Part shown: piece after piece, positions 44,744 to 55,980 of the stretch | Layout: the number at the start of each line of letters is the position of its first letter | Position numbering within the stretch: the first letter of the stretch is position 1 | DNA from: Hyphodiscus hymeniophilus | Lineage: Eukaryota; Ascomycota; Leotiomycetes; Helotiales; Hyphodiscaceae | Reading direction: 5' to 3' | Assembly: GCA_016508695.1 (NCBI GenBank) | Contig: VNKQ01000016.1 | Coordinates: forward strand, 1,116,001 to 1,180,000 | Length of the DNA: 64,000 bases | Position numbers and translations under genes: made by a program | Notes under the pieces: model-generated | The model's database searches: none | The model's input: the letters and a program-made list of their open reading frames with translations, nothing else | What the model was told of the DNA's origin: nothing

Positions 44744-47740
44744 ATGCCAACCAAAAATGTCGGTCCAGGGTCTGACCTGGAACTGCAGGAAATTGCAGAC
44801 ATATTGGGGAAGTCAAGGAAGGTTGTTGTCGTGACAGGTGCTGGAATCAGTACAAACTGTGGAATACCAGTAAGTTGAGCACAGACCGGATGACGACTAT
44901 GCATGGCCATTGTTGACAAGAAATAGGACTTTCGCTCAGAGAATGGATTGTATTCTCTAATACAAGCACAATACGACGCAGCATTGCAAAATCCACCTTG
45001 GGAAACCACAGACACCTTCGATATTGACGATAGACCAAAGAAGAAAAGACGTGTCACAGAGAGGTGGTACTACGAAATTGTACCTGGTACAGGCCCCGCA
45101 GTCCAGGATACAAATAAATTCTCTACCAAAGAAACAGAACCGGGCTCCCCAAGAACTCAATCCGCCAGTCGAGCCACAACCAGCCGCAGTACACCAGCCG
45201 CACGCCGCTCTCCAGATTCTAGTCCCCTTTCATCTCCTAGGTCAATAACACCACCCTTTCCCAGTGCACTCAGCATCGAGGACGCTTCAATTGTCGAACC
45301 ACCACTGCGCCGCGCGTCTTCAGTCGCAATATCTCGCTCGCTTTCTTCGAGATCAGAGTCCTCCAGGTCAAGCAGCGTATTTACCACAGACGACATCTCA
45401 AAAGAGACACTATCCCAAGCACACTCCTCCGCACCAAGTTATTGCACCAGCACCAACAACATCACGAGCACTGTAGAGCTTGAGCCACAATTTGCATCAT
45501 CACCGCCGAGCAGCACTGAGAACGATACCTCGCAAGAAGATTCACAGCCTTCACAGCCTACTTCTACTAGCCGAGCGTTGCCCAATCTCAAAGGACGCGA
45601 TTTGTTTGACTCTATGGTATGGTCTGATCCGTTCACCACGTCCATATTCTACATGTTCATTACAAGCCTCCGACAAAAGATAAATAATGTCAGAAGGACG
45701 ACCATTTCCCACAGATTTCTCCGTACCCTCCGTGATGGAGGAAGGCTCGTCAGAGCCTATACTCAAAACATTGACTCTCTGGAAGAGAGGGAAGGCCTCA
45801 CTACGGAAATCGCGCTTGGGCCGGGCAATCGCACGCGTTTTCAGTCGAAAATCTTGCGCGAGCCCAGACCTGCGGTTGTCGAGAGAGAGCACCCTCTCTG
45901 TGGGGGAGTGGAATGCGTTCTCCTCCACGGAAGCCTGGTCAAACTCAGGTGTGGGATCTGCGGGACCCTTTGCAGCTGGGAAGCTGAGGGGCGTGAGGTC
46001 ACCACCCTCTCAGGCTCTGCCCCAGACTGCCCCTCCTGCACAGAATCAAGCGCTCGCCGACGTGGCAGAGGAAGACGAGGGCTCGCAGTCGGCCGCTTAA
46101 GACCCGATATCGTACTATACGGCGAAGAGCATCCCAATGCCACCCAGATCGCGCCTTTGATCACTCACGATTTAAGCCTAGGCCCAGACTTTCTCCTTAT
46201 CATGGGGACAAGCCTGAAGGTACATGGTCTCAAAGTCATGGTGAAAGAATTCGCAAAGTCGGTGCGCTCAAGGGGAGGAAAGGTTGTGTTTGTTAACAGA
46301 ACGAAGCCTCCAGAGAGTACGTGGGGGGACTTCATCGATTATTGGGTCGAATGGGATTGTGATGAATGGGTATTGGATTTGCAGGAGAGAAGGGAAGACA
46401 TATGGCTACCGCAGGGCAGTCAAATGGAATTGAGGAGGGATTCGGCAGGTGACATGAAGACGGAGAGGATATCAAAAGGATCTCGAACACAGAGCTCAAG
46501 ACCACAAGCCATTCGCGATGATAAGATGAGCGGCGTCTACCATACCTTCAAGATCCTTGACTCACTTCGTCTGCTGGAAGACTCGAGGGGCGCCATATCC
46601 ACTCGACGCATCTATTGGGAGAAGTCTGGGAAAGCGGCTCTCGCGCCAGTGAAAGCAGAGCCCCTCAAGCAACCACGAAAGTCTCTACCTGCGCCGATAG
46701 CTACGACGAAAGGAACTTCCAAAAAGAGGAAGTCATGCCCGAGCACTCTGCCGAATAAGAACTCGAGTGAGAATGCCACGGAGATTTGGGACCGCCTACG
46801 CAAGGTCGCCCCTGGCCTGAAACCCACGCCCCCAGAATTAGGAAGAATTCCAATGAGGGACCTTCATTACAACCGCGACTTCCCCGTTAATAACCTCTAC
46901 ATGAATTTCAGTCGGTCATTCGTAGATCAGTCTATAAATCGCTTTCCATGGCTCGATGGCCTTACTCTCCTCACACACCCACCTTCCGGCGGAGAACCCC
47001 CACTACACCCTCCTCCTGAGAAAGCCGAGAAGCCTACTATTGAACAGCCCATTGTCGAATCTCGACCGATCTCCCACTCATATGGAACGCGGGCATCCGC
47101 TCGACACTCGGGAATATCTATTGGACCTGTACTACCGGCTCCGGCCTCACAAGTAGCCGATGCAAGCAATGCGGTAATGGTGAACAACGCCCACTCTCCC
47201 GCTCGTCCTCCCTCTGGAAGCTCCATCGAAAGTTCTACGATTACTGTTGAAACCTCTCTACACGCTGCTCGTCCATTGGAACTCTCGAATGACAGTAACA
47301 CGATTATTGTCGACGCCAGCTTTATCCGCCCTCCTTTTTTTCAAACATCAGACGAGAACACTACGATTGTAGTCGACAGCCACCCCACTTACCGTTCTTC
47401 CGCTTCCGAACCATCAGACAGAGGTACCACTAGTTTTGCTGAAGATACCCTCACCTACTCATTTCTTCCTTCGATGTCGAACCAGGATTCTGCCATCGAT
47501 GTCGATTATGAACCTAGCTCCTCTCCTCTTCCATCCTCGTCTGGAGACATAGTTCTGGTCGCCGCACCATCACCTAGAGTCGAAAATCCTGCTACACCCC
47601 CAGCCAGTGGCCGGATGACGCCAAGCTCACAACGGATCAAGCATATGGGTAGCATTGGGGCGATATTGAGTTCTCCGGCGGATGGTTCACAGTCGGATGA
47701 GAGCATAGAAACCGTTTATTATGATGCGGAAGAAGCATAA
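44744..47740 (+). CDS. Sir2-family NAD-dependent histone deacetylase, Hst4-like
   Basis: Exon 1 (44744-44869) and exon 2 (44927-47740) encode 979 residues. The NAD pocket is TGAGISTNCGIPDFRSENG, split by the intron between Pro and Asp. TQNIDSLE, the catalytic His in LLHGSLVKLRC, the zinc cysteines (CGICGTLC and CPSC), GTSLKVHG and VNRTKPP follow. Hst3/Hst4 enzymes deacetylate histone H3 Lys56 in the nucleus and protect genome stability; that role is inferred. Between DFRS and the helical domain (LKGRDLFDSMVWSDPF) there is a Ser-rich insertion of about 190 residues starting with an NLS-like PKKKRR. A further 450 C-terminal residues are largely disordered and Ser/Pro-rich. The length is well above that of minimal sirtuins, but long Hst4 forms exist in filamentous fungi. 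Confidence 0.9.
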
Positions 47741-47879
47741 TCATTGATGTGTACAGAGTAATGATCATAGAATTGAATGTATGAACCAAGATACCATTTG
47801 TAATCTCTCCATTGGTGTCTCCGCCTTTCGATCTGCTCCGAATGACTCGGATGCTAATATCCCTACCACTTGTGACTTA

Positions 47880-47907
47880 CAGTACTAGTTCATAAGTCTA
47901 CACGATT
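47880..47907 (+). repeat. Left terminal inverted repeat of the Tc1/mariner element
   Basis: Shares ATAAGTCTAC-CGATT with the reverse complement of 49221-49248; the first bases (CAGT versus TAGT) differ by a C-to-T change. It directly follows a TA dinucleotide. Confidence 0.75.
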
Positions 47908-49220
47908 CCCAACCCCACCAAAATTATCAAATAATTCCAATTTATCAATTGATATATAACTCCACAATCACAAGCCAGAAATTCCCTATATTATATTAAA
48001 ATGACTATTAAAACCACCTCTATAATTTGCGCAATTTGGATTTTCCCCCTTACTCCCCTAGTACTTAGTATACTACCCATCTGCCTTAATAACTACCGCG
48101 ACCCTCTCTAGCATACTATCTAGGCATGCTATAAATATCTCACTTAGTATTACCTCCTAAGCCTCAATTAAAGCTCGTTCTAATGCTTGAATATCACTCT
48201 CCCCGGCGCTTATATTTGTAAGTTCGGGGTAAAGCTTAAGTACGTAGTTTTTCAGGTATTACTAAAGGTATTCGATCGGGTTTATATTTAGGCTAAAGGG
48301 GGGTAATCGGCCACTAGTATTCTATAACTAGTAAACTAATTGCGTACTAAATAAGCAGTATAAATAGAGGTATTATTATATATATAAAAATAAGCCTAGG
48401 TGACTATATTAAGAGAAGGTTATAATCGAGTACCTCGAGGTAAAAATTAGTAGAGTACCCATTCTTCTTACTAGTAAAGTCCCGGTCTATTATATAAAGA
48501 TTCGATCGTTATAGCGCTCCGTTCTCGAACTAAAAGGCACCCTAGACTATTACTAATATATCTTTCCCTTTGTAATAGGTTATAATAAAGCTAGGTTTTT
48601 ATTTATCTTTGGGGTTACTAAAATACTAAGCCTAGTCTTTTCCCTTCCCTTACTCTACAAAACACTCGTCCGTCTAGATATAATTATAAAAGTCTACCTT
48701 AGTCTAATTACTTTGTGTTTACGCCTAGGCAAGCCTTTTTGTAGCTAAAAGAGGTATAAGGGCTAGTCTCTTTTTTGCACACTAGAAAGTAATCCTATTC
48801 TTGCGTAAAATCCGCTTAATAGTTAAGTAGGAGATATCGAGACTATATACGGATTTGATAGTATAATACTTTATTTAAGGGTTAGCTCGAATAAACCGAA
48901 GGATAGATCGTTTATCTTATAAAGTATATTAAATCGGCCGACTAGATCTAGCTATTATAAGCCTATAGGGTTAAGAAGAAGTATTACGAAGGGTAGTTCG
49001 AATCGTAGAATCTAGGGTTAAAAATAGCTTTGAAATCCTAGCTAGTATTAGACCCGACGTATACGCCCTAATGATTTTTCCTCTTAAATATAGACTTAGC
49101 TCCTTCTTACAAATGATATTGGGAGTTATTAGACCTAATGGACGACGTTGTTAAAGCATATTAACAATTGGAGTTGTAGGTGTTGAAATATAGGGACGCG
49201 AAAAATCGCGGTTTTGGAAA

Positions 49221-49248
49221 AATCGCGTAGACTTATAGTGGGTCACTA
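49221..49248 (-). repeat. Right terminal inverted repeat of the Tc1/mariner element
   Basis: The reverse complement begins TAGTGACCCACTATAAGTCT and matches the left end at the ATAAGTCTAC core. It is followed by a TA target-site copy at 49249-49250. Confidence 0.75.
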
Positions 49249-49250
49249 TA

Positions 49251-49729
49251 GCTTCCCGATGACTTAGTAAGGCGGCAAGGTGCTGGTGGTGCACCAGGCT
49301 TCACCTGGCCGGTCAATTCTTCAAATTCCACTCGACCAGCTAAACCATCGCCATCGCTCACAAAGGCCGCATCACACATTCGTGAGTGACTCTTACCCCC
49401 ATATAATGCTGCCTGGCAGTGTAATCTACTCCTTTCAGCCTTTCGATACAGAATGATGCAGCTACCCAGGCATGAAGCCACCGCCATTGGCTGGCTGGCT
49501 GCCTAAGGAACGGCAAGGCTGACTGCAGGCTGCCATGGGAGACCGCACTCCTCGAGTAAATATAAGTTGACATTTCCTTATGTTTTTTGCCCTCATCTAT
49601 CACTTTTACGTTATTGCAAAAGCTCTGTTTGTATTCCTACGTGTTCAACGAAGTCAACGGCCACCCATCGTCTATCTGCCGCCGGCAATAACATACCACA
49701 ACGCTTGATTCAGACCTGCAATCGCCATA
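49251..49729. other. Promoter and leader of the DUF4139 gene
   Basis: No recognised gene. The base composition returns sharply to normal after the transposon end. Confidence 0.45.
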
Positions 49730-52314
49730 ATGGCAGTCGACCCTCCTAACAAGCAAGAGTTTCGCATCCGTGATCTAGGAACCAGGAGTGTACTTCTCTT
49801 TCCAACCAGAGCCCAAATCGTCAGGGACATCAAAGACATCACCCTCAAGGTAAGCTTCTCACGCGCAATGATTCCTCCATGCTAACAAATGCAGCCTGGA
49901 CCAAACCAGATTGTTATCGACGGTCTCTCTCCTACTGTTGACGAACATTCCATCAAAGTTGAGGGGACTGGAGCCGCCACGATTTCTGAAGTCTCTGTCG
50001 ATCTCCTCCCGAATCGTGACGTTTACGAAGATATCTACCCATCCGATTCAGATGATTCAGAGGATGACTCGAGCGAATCGGAGCCCGAGGATGAGTCTAT
50101 GAAAACAATGGATAGGAAGATAAAGCAACTCAACGCTACCCTGATTGTTGAGAAGGAGAAGATCAATAACGCAGCAGGTCGTCTCGGGATATGTGACGGT
50201 TATGGAAGGAGCATCTCTACTCAATATATGGGTCCGGAAAAGCTTCAAGATGTCTTGAGAGTGTACAAGGAGCAACGCAAGAAAATATTCTTGGATCATC
50301 AAGCCTGCGTTGTAGCTGCAGAGCAGATTGAGGAGAAGATTGCCAAGGCAAAGAAGGAGAAGACGAAGCTCGCAAAAGAATTGGTCAACGATCAAATGAA
50401 GGAGCAAAAGGCTAAAATGAAGTTGAGGGAAAAGGCCATTCGCAGGAAAGCCGAATGGTTCAAGGAGAAGCAAAGAATCAAGGCAGAACGGGAGTCGTTT
50501 TGGGCGAAGAAGGTCTATCGGATAACGATATGCTTGGAAACCTCAAATACCATGACACCAAGTTCTTCACGCCGTAGCTCAATCAATGAGGGCGAAGTCA
50601 AGAACTTGGCCACGACAACCTTCCATGAACCAGAAGCTCTCAAGGATGGATCAATCTCCCTATCCCTTTCGTACATTACCTACTCGGCCAGTTGGTTTCC
50701 TCGGTACGATCTAAATTTGAACTCTCTCAAACGGACTGGTATTCTAGAGTACAGCGCCGATCTGAAGAATGAGACTTCCGAAACCTGGCGCGATGCGAAA
50801 GTTGTCCTCTCAACTTCGCAGACAACTTTCACTGGTCTTAGCGAGGAAATCCCGATCCTGCAACCATGGCACGTCCGTAAGTGGTCCCCAGTCCAGATGG
50901 CTCATTCATTCTAGAATCTTTCAGCACGCTGGCTCTTAAGGCCCTTAAATACCGATCCTCTCCCTTTGTCTAGGCAGAACTGACATAATTTTGTATAGGC
51001 TTGACCAAAGGCACTCGCAACGCTGATGCGGCTTTGATATCCCAGTCTGAAATGGCTATGAAGCGCAGTCAACGGCACGCCAATTCCACTCAGTCACGGA
51101 AGCCAAGACACCTGTTGTTTGGTGTTGACAACAGTGCGCAAAAGCAGTATGTAGAAGAGCATATGCGTAAAAGAACCGCTCAGATTCAGGAGCATGGAGA
51201 AAAGCTTGACCACCTTATCTCCAAAGCTGATACCCAAACCCGTCGATCTCCACCGTCGACTTTTGGAACAGCGCCCGCCCAAGCTTTGTTCGGTGCGAAG
51301 CAAGCCTCAGGTCTGTTTGGGTCTGCGACACCAGGTTCAGGGAATATACAACGTCATAGACGGGTTGCAAACAATGGAGATGACGCCGAGGAGAAATTTG
51401 ACGCTGTTGAATCGAAGCATGACGAGGATAGGGATGATGATTCGGTTATGGGCTCTGGTCTTCCCTTCACCCATAGTAGCCATATTCAACACGCCAACTC
51501 CCTCGTATTCCAGGAAGGCGCCTGGGAAGAATCTGGCATGACTACGACTTACGATGTACCAGGTCTTAAGACACTTGCACCTTCTAATTCCAACATCAAG
51601 CACAAGATCGCCCGAGTCGACTTCAAAAGCGTCATCTTCTCGCACATCGTTATCAGCAAGTTGCGCCAGGTCGCTTTTCTCAAGGCACGACTTCGTAATG
51701 CCTCAAAGATAACACTTCTTAAAGGCCCACTCGGTCTCAGTCTCGATGGTGCGTTTTTGGGCCAGGCATCTTTCCCTCGTTGCTCAGCTGGTGAGACGTT
51801 CTCTCTTTCCCTAGGAGTTGATCCAGCGATCCAAATAGTCTACCCTCAACCAACGGTTCGACGAAGCCAGTCTGGCATTTTTGCCAAGGAGGATAGCCAT
51901 ATATTCACACGCTCAATCACTATCACAAACACCAAGAGCAGTACCTCTGTCGAACTCACAGTCCTCGATCAAGTCCCTGTCTCCGAAGACGAGCGTCTTC
52001 GTATCGAGATTACTACTCCGCGCGGGTTGAAACCTGGCTCGGAACCTGTTCGAACTGGCAGTAATGCTTCTGCTTTATCTACTAATTCACCAACGGGCAC
52101 GCTGAGCCAGGGTTCTGCGCAGACAATTAGGGCGAGCACTTATGGTAGTGAGACTGGCAAGGAAGTTGGCTTGCAGGCTAAATGGGGTACTGCTGAGGCT
52201 ACAGCGAAAAAGGGGGGCGAGATCGCTTGGAACGTTCATTTGAATCCCGGTTGCAGTGTTAAACTGGTTCTCGAGTATGAGGCTGCGTTCCCAGGAGGAG
52301 AGACTATTGTTTAG
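49730..52314 (+). CDS. DUF4139/DUF4140 (mucoidy-inhibitor A-like) protein
   Basis: Three exons (49730-49849, 49895-50876, 50999-52314) give 805 residues. The N-terminal DUF4140-like domain runs from about residue 10 to 100 (VLLFPTRAQIVRDIKDITLK, then GPNQIVIDGLSPTVDEHSIK). A long Lys/Glu-rich coiled coil follows (about 125-225), then the beta-rich DUF4139 domain: SYITYSASWFPRYDLNL, WRDAKVVLSTSQ, and the C-terminal strands ELTVLDQVPVSEDERLRIE and NPGCSVKLVLEYEAAFPG. Between the halves (residues 370-480) is a low-complexity, Ser/Gln-rich insert with FG dipeptides (FGAKQASGLFGSATPG). The family has no established biochemical role. No signal peptide, so a cytosolic protein is likely. Confidence 0.85.
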
Positions 52315-52531
52315 GGCTTGAGGATAGCTCGACTTTACAGCCCCGAGTTTGCTGTGTGAGATTAGGCACTTGTGGGAACTTTGTGTACGAGATAGGAACA
52401 TATATAGATACATTAACTAGCATACTTCCATTATACCTTCGACAATAAGAAATATGTGAATGAATTCAATCCGAGCTCCTTAGAAGTATCGACACTCTAT
52501 TGATACATTCGCACCTTTCAGGCAGATTTGC

Positions 52532-52595
52532 CGCTACCGTACCGTACCGGTAAGATTCTCGCTAAATACAGGGGGCGGGGTACGGTACGATAGCG
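52532..52595. repeat. Inverted repeat, 17-bp arms around a 30-bp spacer
   Basis: The left arm 52532-52548 (CGCTACCGTACCGTACC) pairs with the right arm 52579-52595 at 16 of 17 positions. It could form a GC-rich hairpin and lies about 280 bp upstream of the secreted beta-solenoid gene. Confidence 0.8.
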
Positions 52596-52872
52596 AATCA
52601 CTTCATGTGACGTACTCACCACACCTTCCCCAAACATGCCATGACGCAACACTACATATCCTTTATCACGGTATCACAATGCAAGCAAAAAGGAGAGAAC
52701 GCGCAAGATAATTACATTGCTGCCTAGTGGCGCCAACATCGATATGAGATCTTGTGGAGTATCTGAAGCCATCAACCCCAATCCTACATCTTGATCTCAA
52801 GGGAACACTTTCTCGCCGAACAACGGCGTCCTGAGTACAGATAGAGCTCGAACAGCTTCAAGACATCCAGAC

Positions 52873-53929
52873 ATGTCTTCCCTAAAACCCACATCTATCG
52901 TCGTCCTCGTAATTCTCTTTACTCTTCTAGCAACCAAAGCATCTAGCGCCATCATCCCAAATCAGCAACCCATCGGAGAATACACATCCTTTGAGACCCA
53001 CGCCCACTACGAAAGTGAAGGACCTTGTCCCGATATCCTTTCCAAACATCGATCAAAACCAATCCAAAGCCCATTCAGGCCCGACGCAGACATGAAGTGG
53101 CCAATCCCCGAGACGGGCCCGATAGACTCCTCGGGCCCCATCTCACGAGCCGGACCTCTGCAGATCAATGGCAAAGTCACCGCTTCCGGTCCCGTGAAGC
53201 TCACAACATACATCACCACGAACGGGAGAGTGTATGCCTCTGGTGGAGTGACCTTGCGAGATCATGTCAAGATCGGTGGCAAGGTCGAAGCGAGTGGGGA
53301 TGTAGAACTGAGTAATGCTATTCTAGTGCAGGGCTTGGTCACCAGTAGTGGAGGTATGAGCTTGGCGGACGACGTGAATATCGAGGGGTTGGTAGACGTT
53401 AGTGGGGACTTGAGGTTGGATGGGAGGGTTGAGGTGCAGAGCCATGGAGACGTCAGTGGGAATGTGCTTGTCCTGAGTGGGGCGGAAACAGAATTCGGGT
53501 GAGTGGTCGTTCTGCGTGATGTTCTTCACCAGTAGTGGAGGTATGAGCTTGGCGGACGACGTGAATATCGAGGGGTTGGTAGACGTTAGTGGGGACTTGA
53601 GGTTGGATGGGAGGGTTGAGGTGCAGAGCCATGGAGACGTCAGTGGGAATGTGCTTGTCCTGAGTGGGGCGGAAACAGAATTCGGGTGAGTGGTCGTTCT
53701 GCGTGATGTTCTTCACCATAGCTTAAGGAGAACCGAAGCTGATATGGGGGTTTGCAGAGGAAAGTTGAAGGTCAGTGGTCAGCTGACAGTCAATGGCCGC
53801 CTTCACGTTGGTGGAAGTTTGGACGTCAGTGGATCCGTCAATATTGGGCCTTCGGGCGACTTGATTGTTGATGGGCATCGACGTATCGGAGGAGATTTTG
53901 ATGGGGTGATTAGACACTCAAAGGAATGA
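52873..53929 (+). CDS. Secreted beta-solenoid protein with 18-residue repeats (bactofilin-like)
   Basis: My main model joins 52873-53498 to 53758-53929 (donor GTGAGT, acceptor TTTGCAG) and gives 265 residues. A signal peptide ends near KASSA. Residues 82-189 contain six uninterrupted 18-residue units, each beginning Gly-x-[ILV] with Ser-Gly at positions 6-7 (for example GKVTASGPVKLTTYITTN and GRVYASGGVTLRDHVKIG), that is, three hexads per turn. Looser repeats continue after the intron (KLKVSGQLTVNGRLHVGGSL). Such hexad periodicity is the hallmark of a right-handed beta-helix and resembles bacterial bactofilins, but here it is exported. The function is unknown; a structural, wall or matrix role is a guess. 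A 187-bp perfect tandem copy crosses the end of exon 1, so alternative donors exist at 53499 and 53686. Confidence 0.75.
53341..53717 (+). repeat. Perfect 187-bp tandem duplication across an exon-intron border
   Basis: 53341-53527 and 53528-53714 are identical by eye. The unit holds 158 bases of exon, the GTGAGT donor and the first 29 bases of intron. The first three bases of a third unit (ACC) follow at 53715-53717. No difference was found, which means a very recent event or an assembly artefact. Confidence 0.92.
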
Positions 53930-54307
53930 AGTTGGAGTGGTGGAAAAAGTCTTTCCCATGTGCTTGTTGGAAGATGAATAGCCCGATTATACAGCGCGGA
54001 GTTAATGGGACCGGGAAAACGGGATTCAGGTACAGCAAGGAGCAGGATCAAGGGCCAGATTGCCTTGATTTATTTTGAATTGGTAGTAATGTTCTTTCCC
54101 AAGTAGCGATCATCCAAGGGCCCGAGAAGAATATACGGAAATTATATCAAGCATTTCCAACTGAAAGCTCGCAGCCTGGTGAGGGGGAAAAGATTGTGCG
54201 CAGATGAGTTGCCTCTCTCCCTGAATAGCGTGACATGTATAGAATAGTTGTAATATTGCTTGGGGCCCTGCTAAAACATACCCATATAGTCCCACATCCA
54301 GGCATGA
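53930..54307. other. Convergent 3' region
   Basis: 378 bp between the solenoid gene and the GNAT gene ends; nothing notable. Confidence 0.45.
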
Positions 54308-55021
54308 TCAAACATCCTTCCTTAGACCATCTCTTATCTCTTCTAGCCTGCTTCTCTGCCGTTCCTGCTCATCGAAATTCCCATCGTCCAACCACATTTG
54401 GAAAGCTTTCTTGCATGTTGGCCATTCAGAATCGATGATAGAATACCAGACGGTGTCTCTACTCCTCCCTTTATTGATCTGATCCTGTCTATGTGTCCCC
54501 TCATAGACAAAGCCCATCCTCTCTGCGGCCTTCCTTGACGCCGAATTCAAGGAATTGGTCTTCCACGCTAGCCTCCGATGATTCAGCTCGAACATGAGAT
54601 CGCTGAGGAGAAAGGCCGCTTCCGTCCCCGCCGTGGTCTTCCCTAATCGATGACCATAGAAGAGACCGAGCTCAGCGACTCGGTTGGAAGAGCGGTCTTC
54701 GGACAGAGCAAACGCCAGACCGAGGGCCTTGTCTTTGTTGGATCCGGAAAGGGGGATCACGGCGTACATCACGAGGTCTGCGCTGAGATTCACGAACGCT
54801 GTCATGTAGTCGTCGAATGCGGATGCAGTGCTGACGGGCTCGTCGGGCCACCATACCCAGAGGTCGGCGTCACGCCCTATGTTCTCGTAGAGGTCAGCGA
54901 AATGCTTCGGCGTGAGGCGCTCCAGAGTCACGTGCTGGCCGGTCAGGGGCTCGGGTCCGGGGAAGCCTGCGGGCTTGGTGTTGGAGACGACTACTGCAGG
55001 GCTGAGAGGGTCGTCCGACAT
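54308..55021 (-). CDS. GNAT acetyltransferase, RimJ/RimL-like
   Basis: A single exon of 237 residues. It starts with a Pro-rich leader and the typical VTLERLTPKHFADLYENI opening of Acetyltransf_3 enzymes. The acceptor-side strand has ALGLAFALSEDRSSNRVAEL. The acetyl-CoA loop region is GHRLGKTTAGTEAAFLLSDL, followed by NHRRLAWKTNSLNSASRKAA and GFVYEGTHRQDQINKGRSRD, the classic block for protein or small-molecule N-acetylation. Close relatives in fungi are uncharacterised; the substrate is unknown and cytosolic location is inferred. The Trp-rich DADLWVWWPDEPVS segment is also a family feature. Confidence 0.88.
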   Translation of the reverse strand: MSDDPLSPAVVVSNTKPAGFPGPEPLTGQHVTLERLTPKHFADLYENIGRDADLWVWWPDEPVSTASAFDDYMTAFVNLSADLVMYAVIPLSGSNKDKALGLAFALSEDRSSNRVAELGLFYGHRLGKTTAGTEAAFLLSDLMFELNHRRLAWKTNSLNSASRKAAERMGFVYEGTHRQDQINKGRSRDTVWYSIIDSEWPTCKKAFQMWLDDGNFDEQERQRSRLEEIRDGLRKDV

Positions 55022-55980
55022 GTTTGCAATCTGAAGGATGGATGAAGATGTTCAATCACGAAAGAGAGTATCGATATGTTTGATGTTCAAGGAGGACGAA
55101 CAGGCTGCGTTCTGAAGGAAGGTTACAACCTCGTCTCATGTGATTTAGAAAGCTTTACTTCATTCGGTCGAGGTTACAGTATAGGACGGGGGTGGTGAAG
55201 ATCGACCAGGTGTTAAGACTTAAGAGTTCCAAGTTCCCATAAAGAAGTCTGCCAAGGTACTTCTCAATATTGGGAGCTTCTACAATCTCATCCGTGCCTG
55301 TTGATCTCATCTTCCAGGACTCAGTCTACCCACATGAAAAGGCCTTTTATTTGCTGAGCAACTTCGAACCAGGATATAAAGACCCGCCGCGACCACAACT
55401 AGAACCCGTATTAACCAAAAAGCTGACGGAAACGTAGCTTCTCAAACTGAGTCGATATTTAGAATAATTTCAAGTGACCACGGCAAAAGTGATACAGTAA
55501 GGAATGGTTTACAAGATCATCCTCAGCTTGAATCCGTTGAATGATAACTCCTATTTCGCGAGGCCGGGTTCTGTGCGTCGAAAATGAACTGGGAGAAGGA
55601 GAGTTGTATGAGTGCTGCAGAAGTATGAGTGCTGCAGAAGAGTCGACGAAGGGTTACCGAGGCGTCGAGTCGTTCCAAGTCTCTCAGCCATGAGGGTCTT
55701 GTAAGGCAAATGATACGTTGATCTGCAATTAAAGCGTACTATTTATTCATTCACTTTTGGAGAGAGTTCGACGATCAATCACAATCGTACCTCAACTCCT
55801 CGTAATGGCATTGATTGGGTAAATGGAACGATCCTCATTGGCAAGAATGAGGGGGAGGTCTAGTGGCTACCAAGATCACCATGTCACACCGCCTTTTTGC
55901 AGACGGCAGAAAAACAAATCATCTATGCGACGAAAGCCTCGAAGGACAAACCACCAATTCTCCCTCAATACCTCTCCAAG
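55022..55980. other. Divergent upstream region of GNAT and ESF1
   Basis: About 960 bp shared by the two genes. It contains a perfect 17-bp direct repeat at 55607-55640 and no supported gene. Frames starting at 55823 and 55897 overlap ESF1 exon 1 out of frame. Confidence 0.45.
55607..55640 (+). repeat. Direct repeat, two 17-bp copies
   Basis: TATGAGTGCTGCAGAAG occurs at 55607-55623 and again at 55624-55640 without a mismatch. Confidence 0.9.

Larger units (their letters stand above)
47880..49248 (-). mobile_element. Degenerate Tc1/mariner transposon, RIP-mutated
   Basis: A 1,369-bp AT-rich island flanked by TA on each side (47878-47879 and 49249-49250). Its ends form imperfect inverted repeats. 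The transposase reads on the minus strand. Its C-terminal part near 48070-48330 still shows NPIEYL, LYPELTNISAGESD and ADG-x-YTKY, where the usual Trp codons are TAG; farther upstream VMVWGAF-like and LIF-DNAS-IH-TAY-like segments of the DDE domain remain. The TGG-to-TAG changes are the product expected of RIP (C to T on the other strand). Many stops make it non-functional. No intact copy occurs in this window. Confidence 0.88.

Noticed and set aside
52873..53929. Two separate genes, one per solenoid copy
   Set aside because: The second copy lacks a natural start and is a perfect partial duplication; one gene with a skipped copy explains the data.
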